A stretch of DNA of 64,000 nt, from assembly GCF_003605755.1 (NCBI RefSeq), contig NZ_RAHJ01000003.1:1-64000 (forward strand), given 5' to 3'. How positions within the stretch are numbered: the stretch's first letter is position 1; the number at the start of each line of letters is the position of its first letter. The DNA comes from Tsuneonella suprasediminis. Its GTDB lineage: Bacteria; Pseudomonadota; Alphaproteobacteria; Sphingomonadales; Sphingomonadaceae. Of this stretch, positions 32,347-41,201 are shown piece after piece. The notes under the pieces were generated by a model that was given only the letters and a program-made list of their open reading frames with translations, was not told the origin of the DNA and did not search any database. The position numbers and the translations under genes are program-made.

Positions 32347-34923
32347 ATGAAGACCTTCCTTCTCCGCAGCACCGCACTGGTCGCACTTGCGATCCCTGCG
32401 GTTGCCCACGCCCAGTCGACGGGCTCGGTCGACTTCGACGATTCGGCTATTGTTGTTTCGGGTGTTCGCGCAACCGACGTTGCCGGGGTCGAAGTTCCCG
32501 ACAGCCCGAAAGCCAAGCAGGTTCTCGACAAGGAACTCATCCGTCGTCAGGTTCCTGGCCAGACGGTTAACGATATCGTCAATCTCGTTCCGGGCGTCAG
32601 CTTCCAGAACAACGACCCTTGGGGCTCGTCGGGCGGCAGCTTCACGATCCGTGGCTTCACCTCAGACCGTATTTCGCAGACGGTCGACGGTATTCCGCTG
32701 AACGATTCAGGTAACTACGCTCTCTACACCAACCAGCAGGTTGACCCCGAAGTTCTCGAGCAGGTCAATGTGAACCTGGGCGTTACCGACGTTGACAGCC
32801 CGACCGCATCGGCAGTTGGTGGCACCATCAACTTGCGTACCCGCACGCCGAGCGACACCTTCAAGATCACCGCTTCGATGACCTATGGCGATGTTCTTGC
32901 GAACGATCGTCAGCGCAGCCGCCCCTACATGCGCGGTTTCGCGATGATCGACACCGGCGACATCACCGGCTTCGGTACCAAGGGTTTCGTTTCAGCGAGC
33001 TACACCCGCTACGACAACCCGTTCAACAACTACTCGCGCGTTGACAAGAAGCAGTTCAACGCCCGTCTGTGGCAGGACATCGGCAGCAATGGCGACTTCG
33101 TTGCTGTTGCCGGCCACTACAACGAAAACCGCAACAACTTCTTCGGTTCGTTCGGTCTGCCGAGCTTCCCGACAACCCGTGCGGATCGTTTCTACGACAT
33201 CGAATGGCCGTGCACCGTCGACACGGCAGAGGCAGGCGTAGCTGACGAACCAAACAGCTGCGGCACCGCGTTCGAGCGTCGTTTCAACCCGTCGAACACC
33301 GGCAACATCCGTGGCGCGAGCCGTTTCACCCTGACCGATGGTCTGGTCCTGACAGTCGACCCGAGCTACCAGTATGTGAAGGCCAACGGCGGCGGCACCA
33401 CCACCGGTTATGAATATGGCCGGACCTATAACGGTGAAACCAGCTACGGCTACTTCAGCGGTAAGCCGTACACCGGCGTGGACCTGAACGGCGACGGCGA
33501 CCTGCTTGATGCAGTCACCATCCTGCAGCCGAGTCAGACCCGCACCAACCGTTATGGCGTAATCGCAAACCTCGCTTACGAGCTGAACGCAGACCACAGC
33601 GTTCGTCTCAGCTACACTCACGATTATGCGAACCACCGCCAGACCGGCCAGATTGGCTATCTGTTGCCGAATGGCAGCCCGGTAGACGTTTTCCCGATCA
33701 ACAACCCGATCCTCGATGCCGATGGCAATCCGCTGCAGAAGCGCGATCGTCTTTCGCTCGCGATCCTCGATCAGGTTTCGGGCGAATACCGCGGTCACTT
33801 CGGTAACCTGACTGCTGTTCTGGGCCTGCGCGCTCCGTTCTTTACGCGTGAACTGAACCAGAACTGCTTCACCACTACAGGTAACTCCAACCAGGGTTAC
33901 GTGGATTGCGTGTATGGCGCTTCGGCAGATGCATATGCTGCTGCAAAACCTTACAGCTACGACGCCACCACCAACAAGGCGTCAGGCGCCGCTCTGCCGC
34001 AGTCGCGCACATACAAGTACGACGCGATCCTGCCGACTGTCGGCTTCGTGTATGACATGGGCGCGACTTCGGTTGCGTTCAACTACGCACAGGGCCTGTC
34101 GGTACCGGGCACCGATCCGCTGTACGCATCGCTCTATTACCCGGTCGATGCGCCGGGCGTGCAGCCGGTTCCTGAAAAGACCGACAGCTTCGACCTGAGC
34201 CTGCGTTACAAGACCGGCAATCTGCAGGCGGCGTTGACCGGTTGGTATACCAAGTACAAGAATCGCCTCGCCAACGCTTACGATCCTGAACTCGATCAGA
34301 CCGTGACGCGTAACCTCGGCGCGGTGGACAAGTACGGTATCGACGGTTCGGTCGCTTATAAGCCGACTTCGAATACCACCCTGTACGTGTTCGGTTCGTG
34401 GAACCACTCGAACATCAAGGATAACCTTGAAGGCGGCAACTGCACGAGCAAGATGGTCACCAGCGGGCAGTATGGCTGTGCGGTTGCAGGCGATGCATAC
34501 GCGATCCTCACCGGTGGCAAGCAGGAAGCCGGTACGCCGGAATTCATGATCGGTGGCCGTGCACAAGCCGATCTGGGCAATCTGAGCGTGGGCGCGCAGG
34601 TGAAGTACACCGGCAAGCGTTATGTCAACAGTGAAAACCTGCCGATCTTTGCTGCGGTTAAGAACGATGCAGGCGACACGGTCGATTACACTCAGGTCTA
34701 TGGTGCTCAGGTTGGCGGCTATACGCTGGTTGATCTCGACGTTCGTTACAAGATTGCTGAATCGCCCACTGGCGGCGACGTGGCAATTCAGCTGAACGTT
34801 TCCAACCTGTTCGACGAGCTTTTTGTTGGCGGTTTCGGCGGCCAGAGCGATCGCTACAGCTCGCCGTTCGTTCAGATCGGCCCGCCGCGCGCAGCCAGCA
34901 TTTCGCTGCTGTTCGGCTACTAA
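32347..34923 (+). CDS. TonB-dependent outer membrane receptor
   Basis: An 858-residue receptor. Signal peptide MKTFLLRSTALVALAIPAVAHAQ, TonB-box-like AIVVSGVRA, plug domain (TVNDIVNLVPGVSFQNNDPWG, SFTIRGFTSDRISQTVDGIPL, VNVNLGVTDVDSPTASAVGGTINLRTRTP) and a 22-strand barrel ending in the aromatic VQIGPPRAASISLLFGY. caggggaa precedes the ATG; the longer open frame starting at 32128 is non-coding leader. Codon choice is unusually even with many cgt/aac/ggt codons, consistent with high expression. The ligand is not evident. A strong hairpin terminator follows, then a TonB protein gene, and a possible Pho box lies upstream. Confidence 0.93.
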   Translation: MKTFLLRSTALVALAIPAVAHAQSTGSVDFDDSAIVVSGVRATDVAGVEVPDSPKAKQVLDKELIRRQVPGQTVNDIVNLVPGVSFQNNDPWGSSGGSFTIRGFTSDRISQTVDGIPLNDSGNYALYTNQQVDPEVLEQVNVNLGVTDVDSPTASAVGGTINLRTRTPSDTFKITASMTYGDVLANDRQRSRPYMRGFAMIDTGDITGFGTKGFVSASYTRYDNPFNNYSRVDKKQFNARLWQDIGSNGDFVAVAGHYNENRNNFFGSFGLPSFPTTRADRFYDIEWPCTVDTAEAGVADEPNSCGTAFERRFNPSNTGNIRGASRFTLTDGLVLTVDPSYQYVKANGGGTTTGYEYGRTYNGETSYGYFSGKPYTGVDLNGDGDLLDAVTILQPSQTRTNRYGVIANLAYELNADHSVRLSYTHDYANHRQTGQIGYLLPNGSPVDVFPINNPILDADGNPLQKRDRLSLAILDQVSGEYRGHFGNLTAVLGLRAPFFTRELNQNCFTTTGNSNQGYVDCVYGASADAYAAAKPYSYDATTNKASGAALPQSRTYKYDAILPTVGFVYDMGATSVAFNYAQGLSVPGTDPLYASLYYPVDAPGVQPVPEKTDSFDLSLRYKTGNLQAALTGWYTKYKNRLANAYDPELDQTVTRNLGAVDKYGIDGSVAYKPTSNTTLYVFGSWNHSNIKDNLEGGNCTSKMVTSGQYGCAVAGDAYAILTGGKQEAGTPEFMIGGRAQADLGNLSVGAQVKYTGKRYVNSENLPIFAAVKNDAGDTVDYTQVYGAQVGGYTLVDLDVRYKIAESPTGGDVAIQLNVSNLFDELFVGGFGGQSDRYSSPFVQIGPPRAASISLLFGY

Positions 34924-34954
34924 GCTGATCGCTTCGAACCTTTTGGTTCGATGC

Positions 34955-35000
34955 ACCAAACATCGCGGCGGCGCTCCGGCAACGGGGCGCCGCCGTTGGT
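34955..35000 (+). terminator. Hairpin terminator after the TonB receptor
   Basis: A perfect nine-base stem cggcggcgc/gcgccgccg (34966-34974 with 34987-34995), extended by accaa/ttggt on the outside, ending in ttggttt. It separates the receptor from the TonB gene. Confidence 0.7.
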
Positions 35001-35056
35001 TTGTGCGGGGCCGAGGAACGCGGTAGCTTTGTCGGGCGTTCGGGTTGGCGAGGATC

Positions 35057-35776
35057 ATGGAGCAGCAAGGTAACTTTTCCAGCGCATCGCGCCGCCCGCG
35101 CCCCGCAATGCTGGTGGCGATCGTGCTGTTCCATGTGGTGGCGATTTATCTGCTGGCTCGCGCGTTTGCGCCGGACTTTACCGCTTCGGTCGAACGCAGT
35201 GTAGTGACAACTTTCACAGTGATTGTCGAAACGAAGGACACGCCTCCCCCTGCCACGCCGGAATCGGATGCCGGTGCACAGGTTGCGGAAGGCAAGAAGG
35301 CCGTGCCCAAGCCGACCACGGCACCAACCCCGAAAGTGGCGATCCGGCCAACCGCTCCGGAGCCCAAAGCCACCTCGACAGGTACGGCAGATAGTTCCGG
35401 CGCGAAGAATTCCGGCACCGGAACGGGCGCTGGCGGGCAGGGGGCTGGAACCGGCAGCGGCAATGGCGGAACTGGACAGGGCGGCGGTATCGCAACCAAG
35501 CCGGTGAAGATCGCCGGTGACATCAACAATGCGCGCGATTTCCCTATCCCGCCCGGCGGCAGGCAGGCGCGCCTTGGCACCGAAGTGATCGTGCGGGTTG
35601 TCGTGGGCACAGACGGTCGGGCGAGCAATTGTTCGGTCTATAAACCCAGTCCCGACCCGGAAGCCGATGCAATCGTCTGCCGTCTGGTGGTGGAGCGTTT
35701 GCGCTTCAAACCGGCGACTGACAGCGCGGGCAATCCCGTGGCAGCGCCATATTACTGGCGGCAAAGGTGGTTCTGA
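35057..35776 (+). CDS. TonB family energy transducer
   Basis: A 239-residue TonB-like protein: a single N-terminal membrane helix (MLVAIVLFHVVAIYLLARAF), a Pro/Lys-rich periplasmic spacer (PKPTTAPTPKVAIRPTAPEPKA) with a Gly-rich stretch (GTGAGGQGAGTGSGNGGTGQ), and a C-terminal TonB domain (ARLGTEVIVRVVVGTDGRASNCSVYKPSPDPEADAIVC spread over about 155-195, ending VAAPYYWRQRWF). It would pass proton-motive energy to outer membrane receptors. ATG at 35057 with gcgagg upstream is preferred to the in-frame ATG four codons earlier. Confidence 0.88.
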   Translation: MEQQGNFSSASRRPRPAMLVAIVLFHVVAIYLLARAFAPDFTASVERSVVTTFTVIVETKDTPPPATPESDAGAQVAEGKKAVPKPTTAPTPKVAIRPTAPEPKATSTGTADSSGAKNSGTGTGAGGQGAGTGSGNGGTGQGGGIATKPVKIAGDINNARDFPIPPGGRQARLGTEVIVRVVVGTDGRASNCSVYKPSPDPEADAIVCRLVVERLRFKPATDSAGNPVAAPYYWRQRWF

Positions 35777-35869
35777 CCTGTTGCCAATATTGCCATAGTC
35801 AAGGCAGTGGTAACTATCGTTGTTCTATGCAAGGCGGCTGAACAGCACCGATCGTCTGGAGTAACCTTT

Positions 35870-36904
35870 GTGGCCGAGGGCCTGATCCAACCCGTTATCC
35901 TGTGTGGTGGCAGCGGCACCCGCCTGTGGCCGCGCAGCCGCAAGGATTATCCCAAGCCGTTTCTCCCGTTGGTTGGTGAGCGCACTTTGTTCGAGGCAAC
36001 GCTGGATCGTTGCGCCGATCCGCAGCAGTTCGCTTCGCCCATCGTTGTGGCGGGGGAGGCGCATGTTCATCATATTCTGGCACAGTCGGGGGACGATGCG
36101 ACACTGATCGTCGAACCGGCAGCGAAGAATACCGCGCCTGCCATCGCTCTGGCAGCGGCGCATTTGCCGCCGGACACGGTGATGCTGGTGTGCCCCAGCG
36201 ACCACCATATTGCCGACGATGCCGCTTTCATTGCAGCGGCGCAGTCTGCCGTTCGTCTGGCACGACAAAACTGGATGGTTGCATTCGGCATCACACCCGA
36301 TTCACCGGAAACCGGCTATGGCTATATCCTGCGCGGCGAAGCGATAGACGGCGGCCACCGTATCGCCCGGTTTGTTGAGAAGCCCGATCGGGCACGGGCG
36401 GAGGAATTCCTAACTGACGGCGGATATAGCTGGAACGGCGGAATTTTCGCGTTTGGTGCGGGCGCTTTCTTATCTGAACTGGCAACCCATCGCCCGGAAA
36501 TGGCCGAGGCGGTGCAGCGTTCTGTGGTCGATGCATCGCGCGAAGGCTCGATTCTGCGACCCGCTGCGAACCCTTTTGCGGAGATTGTCGCAGAATCGGT
36601 CGACTATGCGGTGATGGAGAATACCGACAATGCCGCTGTGGTGCCTGCCGATATGGGCTGGTCCGATATCGGAAGCTGGAAAGCCTTGCGCGATGTGCGC
36701 CCTCACGATGCCAATGGGAATGCAGTTATCGGGGCAGGCGAGCTGATCGATTGCTGCAACGTGATGGTCGAAACCGATGGCCCCCGTGTGTCGGTAATCG
36801 GTTTGCAGGACGTGATCGTCGTCGTCGATGGCGATGAAGTCATGGTGACGACTGCCGCCGGATCGCAGAAAGTCGGCACATTGAAAGGCGCCGTGAACCA
36901 GTGA
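35870..36904 (+). CDS. manC: Mannose-1-phosphate guanylyltransferase
   Basis: A 344-residue nucleotidyltransferase making GDP-mannose from mannose-1-phosphate and GTP. Signatures: VILCGGSGTRLWPRSRKDYP and KPFLPLVG at the nucleotide site, VCPSDHHIAD, GYGYILRGE, FVEKPDR, and MENTDNAAVVPADMGWSDIGSW. It has only the transferase domain; the mannose-6-phosphate isomerase domain found in bifunctional ManC/AlgA is supplied by the separate next gene. The GTG at 35870 is chosen because ggag lies eight bases upstream and the family starts just before the Gly-rich loop. It overlaps manA by four bases (GTGA). Confidence 0.92.
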   Translation: MAEGLIQPVILCGGSGTRLWPRSRKDYPKPFLPLVGERTLFEATLDRCADPQQFASPIVVAGEAHVHHILAQSGDDATLIVEPAAKNTAPAIALAAAHLPPDTVMLVCPSDHHIADDAAFIAAAQSAVRLARQNWMVAFGITPDSPETGYGYILRGEAIDGGHRIARFVEKPDRARAEEFLTDGGYSWNGGIFAFGAGAFLSELATHRPEMAEAVQRSVVDASREGSILRPAANPFAEIVAESVDYAVMENTDNAAVVPADMGWSDIGSWKALRDVRPHDANGNAVIGAGELIDCCNVMVETDGPRVSVIGLQDVIVVVDGDEVMVTTAAGSQKVGTLKGAVNQ

Positions 36905-37698
36905 CGGCAAGTTGTATCCTGCCTGTTCGCATGATCGACAAGGTGTGGGGTGTGGATCGACTGCCTCCGCCCTTCGCAACGCCCGATGGGCGGCGCATTG
37001 GCGAAATATGGTTCGATCCGCCGCCGGAACTGGCCAGGCTGCTGGTCAAATACCTTTTCACCAGCGAAAAACTGTCGGTTCAGGTTCATCCGTCGGCCGC
37101 CGACGGGCAGCAAGGCAAGGAAGAATGCTGGCTGGTCATTTCGGCAGAGCCGGGCGCGAAACTTGCCATCGGCTTTGTGCAGCCCATCACACCGGACGAA
37201 ATGCGGGCGGCTGCACTCGATGGTTCGATTGAGGGACTGCTGGACTGGCAGGATGTATCGGCGGGCGATTTTATCTATCTGCCCGCCGGAACCGTACATG
37301 CCATCGGCGCAGGGCTGACTCTGATCGAAGTGCAGCAGAATGCGGACATCACCTATCGCTTGTTCGACTATGGCCGTCCGCGTGAATTGCATCTGGATCA
37401 GGCCATCGCCGTCGCGAATGGCAGCCCGCACGATCCTGCGCTGAGGCGGCGGGTGTCGCAGAAGCAATCGGCATCGCTGGTCGATGGTCCGCACTTCCGC
37501 CTCGACTGGCTCGTTGGCAAGCCTGATGCCGATATTGCGGCCCGCTATAACGATGCGCCGGTTATCATCATCCCATTGACATGCGCGATTGAGATCGGCG
37601 GTACACAAGTCGCCCCCGGTTCCTGTGCATCCGCAGACAGATTGTCAGCGGTTCGCTTTGCGCCCGATGGAAAGGCGCTGGTCGCACAACCGCTTTAG
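36901..37698 (+). CDS. manA: Mannose-6-phosphate isomerase, class I
   Basis: A 265-residue zinc cupin isomerase, shorter than E. coli ManA and typical of the compact alphaproteobacterial type. Conserved: VWGVDRLPPPF, LLVKYLFTSEKLSVQVHPSA (zinc ligands on QVHP), ECWLVISAEPGAKLAIG, FIYLPAGTVHAIGAG and LIEVQQNADITYRLFDYGR. It interconverts fructose-6-phosphate and mannose-6-phosphate and, with manC, feeds GDP-mannose synthesis; phosphomannomutase is not in the window. The GTG start overlaps the manC stop, implying coupling. Confidence 0.9.
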   Translation: MTASCILPVRMIDKVWGVDRLPPPFATPDGRRIGEIWFDPPPELARLLVKYLFTSEKLSVQVHPSAADGQQGKEECWLVISAEPGAKLAIGFVQPITPDEMRAAALDGSIEGLLDWQDVSAGDFIYLPAGTVHAIGAGLTLIEVQQNADITYRLFDYGRPRELHLDQAIAVANGSPHDPALRRRVSQKQSASLVDGPHFRLDWLVGKPDADIAARYNDAPVIIIPLTCAIEIGGTQVAPGSCASADRLSAVRFAPDGKALVAQPL

Positions 37699-37703
37699 GC
37701 CGC

Positions 37704-40247
37704 CTAAACGAACAGCCCTTCGATTTCCGGCTTGCCATATGGCTTTTTAAGCAGCGCCTGCGCCCCGTATTCTTCGATGGTGTCCGCCAGTTCGCCATAC
37801 CCGGTGGCCAGCACGAACGGGATACCGTCATCGCGCAGCCGCTTCGCCACCGCTTCGGACGATTCGTTGCCCAGATTGTAATCGAGAATGGCGAAGTCGG
37901 GCGGATCGGCATTGATCGAATCTATCGCTGTCGCGACGTTGCCTGCGGTGGTTACGATCGTGACGCCCAAAGCCCGCAAGCTGTCTTCGGTATCCATCGC
38001 GATAATCATGCTGTCTTCCACAACCAGCACATGGCGGGGGATTTGCCCCGTTTGTTTGGCGGTGGCCCGCTGGGTAATCTCTTCCAGTCTGCGGGTATCG
38101 GGAGTGCGCGGCGCATCGGAGAGATAGCGTTGCGGAATGACGAAACGAGCCTCCACGCCTGACAGTTTGAAGCTGATCTTTGCTTCGCCTTTCAGTTCGT
38201 AGGGGATCGATCGTTCGATGATGGTCGATCCGAATCCCCGTCTTTGCGGCGCTCTCACCGGTGGCCCGCCGCGTTCGGTCCAGTCGAGCGCCAGATCGCC
38301 CTGCTTGTCGTGCGATAACGCGATGCGAATGCGCCCGCTGCTGTCGCACAGAGCGCCGTATTTGACCGAATTGGTCATCATCTCATGAATCACCAGCGCC
38401 ATTACCGTATAGGCTTCGGGAGCGATCAGGACATCGCTGCCTTCGATGTCCAGTCGGCCTTCTTTCCCGCCGAGATAGGCAATCGCCTCGTCCTCGATCA
38501 GTTCGGTCAGCGATGCAGCGGACCAGTGCCCTTTGGTGATATGATCGTGCGCTGTCGCCAGCGCCGAGATACGTCCGCCGATCAGGCCGGAGAAGCTCTC
38601 GATATCGGTCGCTTCCTGTCGCGTCTGGCTGACGAGGCTGCGGATCAGGTTGAGGATGTTGCGGACCCTGTGGTTAAGCTCTGCGATCAGCAGATCCTGC
38701 TGTTCCTGAGCGCGTGTCCGTTCCTGCACGGCTTCGTCGGTCAGGCGCAGGATCACTTCCAGCAGAGTGACGCGCAGCGATTCTGCGATCTGCTGCTCTT
38801 CCTCTGTCCATTCGCCGCTGCGCCCGTGGACAGATTGCTGCCATGCCTCGAAGCTTTTTCGCGGTGTGAGGCGGGCCCCGTTCGGGCCGTATTCTATCGC
38901 CTTTTCGGGGTTACCAGCCCATGTGACTGTCTGTGGCAATTCGCGCCGCCACAGCACGAAATAATCGCGCGGGCGGCGCGATACGGGTACCACCATCGCG
39001 CCAGCGGCGGTTTCCACGAAAGCCTGCGCCGCCGGTATCCTGCTGGCGAGTTCGTTGCTGGCGAACACGCGACTGGTCGATCCCGAATTCAGGGCGGGCA
39101 ACAAGGCGCGGAATTGCTCTTCGCCGGGGGCATGGCCGCGCGCGCGATACAGTCCGTCGACATATATGCTGACGCCGTCATGCGGCACGGTCTCTCCGAT
39201 AACGGCATCGAGCGTGGGAAGCGCTTCGGCCAGATCGACCCCGCCGGCCAGTCGCGCCATCAGCCGGTCGTGCAGCTCGCGCCCTCTGGTGGACAGCCGA
39301 CTGCCCGCATCGGTCATCATCCTGTCCAGCAACAGCGAAAACAGCTGGCTGAACAGTTCGGCAACGGTCCTCAGTGAAAATGGCAGGACGCGAGGGGAGT
39401 AGTGATGACACGCAAACAGGCCCCATAACTTGCCGCGCACTACGATGGAGATCGATAGCGATGCTTCAACCCCCATATTCCGCAAGTATTCGATATGGAT
39501 GGGGGAAACGGCACGCAATGTGGACAGCGACAGGTCGAGCGGCGCCCCTTCGAGGCTGACTTCGGGCACGATGGGCACCGGTTCGGCATTGACGTCGCTA
39601 ATGATGCGGAACGGGTTACGTAGATAAAGTGCGCGGGCCTGAGCCGGGATATCGGTTTTGGGATACCGCAAGCCGAAGAAGCTTTCGAGATGGGGCTCGC
39701 GTGCTTCAGCGATTACTTCGCCCGACTGGTCGGCATGAAATTTGTACACCATCACCCGGTCGAAGCCGAGCAGTCGCTTCATCTGGTCGGTTGCCTCGCG
39801 GCAGATCGCCTGAACGTCGCCGGTGGCCTCCAGATCGTGCATGATCGCCCGCAAGGTGCCGACATGGCTGCTGAATCCGGCTTGATCGTGAGGTTCGAAC
39901 TCGATCACTGTCAGTGTACCGGAACTATGTACGGCCACATCGAACAAGGGGCCACCATCGACGAGTTGAAGCCCGAATACCCGTTCGACCGCATCGGTTC
40001 CGCGCAGCATATTCAACGCGGTTCGCAATTGCCCGATGGCATCGGGGCGGAACAGTTCGCCAAGCTGGATGCCCGGCGCGATCGGGGCGTCGTTATCCAA
40101 TATCGCGTTGAAGTTGGCGGAATGATGCGCGACCATCCAGTCACCATTCACAGCGACGAGGGCGCCAAACGGCTGAATCCGGCCCAGAATATGGATCGGT
40201 TCGCGGTCGCAATTTGTCAGATCGACAGTATCCGGCGGGGCGTTCAT
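37704..40247 (-). CDS. bphP: Bacteriophytochrome HWE histidine kinase with C-terminal receiver domain
   Basis: An 847-residue red/far-red photoreceptor. PAS: the biliverdin-binding Cys is near the N-terminus in LTNCDREPIHILGRIQPFG. GAF: FHADQSGEVIAE and RYPKTDIPAQARALYLRNPF (the PxSDIP motif reads PKTDIP here). PHY tongue: RLTPRKSFEAW. Then an HWE-type kinase: phosphoacceptor His in IAELNHRVRNILNLI, N-box VIHEMMTNSVKYGAL, and LDWTERGGPPV. The last ~115 residues are a receiver (VLVVEDSMIIAMD, phosphoacceptor Asp in FAILDYNLG, KKPYG). This kinase-receiver fusion suggests output through an internal or downstream phosphorelay. Its start overlaps bphO as ATGA. Confidence 0.94.
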   Translation of the reverse strand: MNAPPDTVDLTNCDREPIHILGRIQPFGALVAVNGDWMVAHHSANFNAILDNDAPIAPGIQLGELFRPDAIGQLRTALNMLRGTDAVERVFGLQLVDGGPLFDVAVHSSGTLTVIEFEPHDQAGFSSHVGTLRAIMHDLEATGDVQAICREATDQMKRLLGFDRVMVYKFHADQSGEVIAEAREPHLESFFGLRYPKTDIPAQARALYLRNPFRIISDVNAEPVPIVPEVSLEGAPLDLSLSTLRAVSPIHIEYLRNMGVEASLSISIVVRGKLWGLFACHHYSPRVLPFSLRTVAELFSQLFSLLLDRMMTDAGSRLSTRGRELHDRLMARLAGGVDLAEALPTLDAVIGETVPHDGVSIYVDGLYRARGHAPGEEQFRALLPALNSGSTSRVFASNELASRIPAAQAFVETAAGAMVVPVSRRPRDYFVLWRRELPQTVTWAGNPEKAIEYGPNGARLTPRKSFEAWQQSVHGRSGEWTEEEQQIAESLRVTLLEVILRLTDEAVQERTRAQEQQDLLIAELNHRVRNILNLIRSLVSQTRQEATDIESFSGLIGGRISALATAHDHITKGHWSAASLTELIEDEAIAYLGGKEGRLDIEGSDVLIAPEAYTVMALVIHEMMTNSVKYGALCDSSGRIRIALSHDKQGDLALDWTERGGPPVRAPQRRGFGSTIIERSIPYELKGEAKISFKLSGVEARFVIPQRYLSDAPRTPDTRRLEEITQRATAKQTGQIPRHVLVVEDSMIIAMDTEDSLRALGVTIVTTAGNVATAIDSINADPPDFAILDYNLGNESSEAVAKRLRDDGIPFVLATGYGELADTIEEYGAQALLKKPYGKPEIEGLFV

Positions 40248-40774
40248 GCGATTTCTCTGGTGGCTGTCGCTGCGGATGAGAAACACGCAAACACGGATCG
40301 CGCCGCTGCGATTGAAGCGGCAAGCTGAGCAGTGCTTTTCGCCGGGTTAGCGAGATGTGGGCGGATCGCTTTGAAAAATGCGGGCATGGCCGGATCGGCT
40401 AGAAACGCGGCAGGAAACTGGGGCGATGAACGGCGCAGGTCTGCCAAAATCGAGCGGTTGCCCATCGATGACCCTGCAATCGCCCACACCACACCGCCAA
40501 CCCCGTCTCTCGGCGCATCGAAAGTGCTCTGCGGCGAAGCGGAGGTTGAGTGACCGAGCTCAGCCAGATCGGTGTCGATCAATGCCAGCTGCGCGGGTGG
40601 GCGCATATCCTTTGATGCGTTCTCCGCCAGCCACGCTTCGATCGGAGCGCGCGCTTCACGCTGGATTTGTAGGAATCGCGCGTATCCACTTGCGCTGGAA
40701 AGATCGAGCGCACTGATGATGGTGTCGAGCGTTTCGTGATCTGACCAGGTGGACTGGCGCAATGACTGGCGCAA
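40244..40774 (-). CDS. bphO: Bacteriophytochrome heme oxygenase
   Basis: A 176-residue bacterial heme oxygenase that cleaves heme to biliverdin, the chromophore of the adjacent phytochrome. The likely proximal His is in STWSDHETLDTI at the N-terminus, and the distal Gly-rich helix is AIAGSSMGNRSILADL. It overlaps bphP by four bases, so chromophore enzyme and photoreceptor are translationally coupled. The start appears to be TTG at 40774; a 12-base near-tandem repeat (ttgcgccagtc twice) offers a second TTG four codons in. No clear Shine-Dalgarno is seen. Confidence 0.87.
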   Translation of the reverse strand: MRQSLRQSTWSDHETLDTIISALDLSSASGYARFLQIQREARAPIEAWLAENASKDMRPPAQLALIDTDLAELGHSTSASPQSTFDAPRDGVGGVVWAIAGSSMGNRSILADLRRSSPQFPAAFLADPAMPAFFKAIRPHLANPAKSTAQLAASIAAARSVFACFSSAATATREIA

Positions 40775-41201
40775 GGATAGCGGGCGATTTTCGTCTGTCA
40801 GGCGTGGTCCCCAGGCAATCGGGTCGCGCGATTTTTAAGGCCCCACATAAGCAGGAGCGATACGCGACCCATCAATCGCTCCACCGACCCCCAATGCCCA
40901 ACCCCCCGCAATCGTTCCAGAAAAAAATAATATTTAACGGATATTTGATGGCGGGGTCTGGTCGATTTCAACATGCCACCGAAATCAGAACCGCCGGTGA
41001 AATTAAGGGGCGTATTGTGGCGGAAGTCGAAGATTGTGCAGCGATGCACTGTCTGGCCGAACCGGTGAGGATGCCTGTCGCGAAGGATTCTGCACAGCCG
41101 ATGGTATTGGCCGATAGGCCGAATGGTCGGCGGATAAGCGCCGTTATCTTGCCATTCACTCGTGTGCGCCTACATTCACCTGCGAAAGGACATCTTTTGC
41201 C
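40775..41201. other. Intergenic region between bphO and ftsH
   Basis: No supported gene. An AT-rich segment (agaaaaaaataatatttaacggatattt, 40919-40946, given as positions with runs of a and t) is the likely promoter area for bphO and/or ftsH. Reading frames of 83-147 codons across it have no recognisable content. Confidence 0.4.

Noticed and set aside
40798-41049. An 83-codon leftward frame between bphO and ftsH
   Set aside because: No Shine-Dalgarno, no recognisable sequence, and it spans the probable promoter region.
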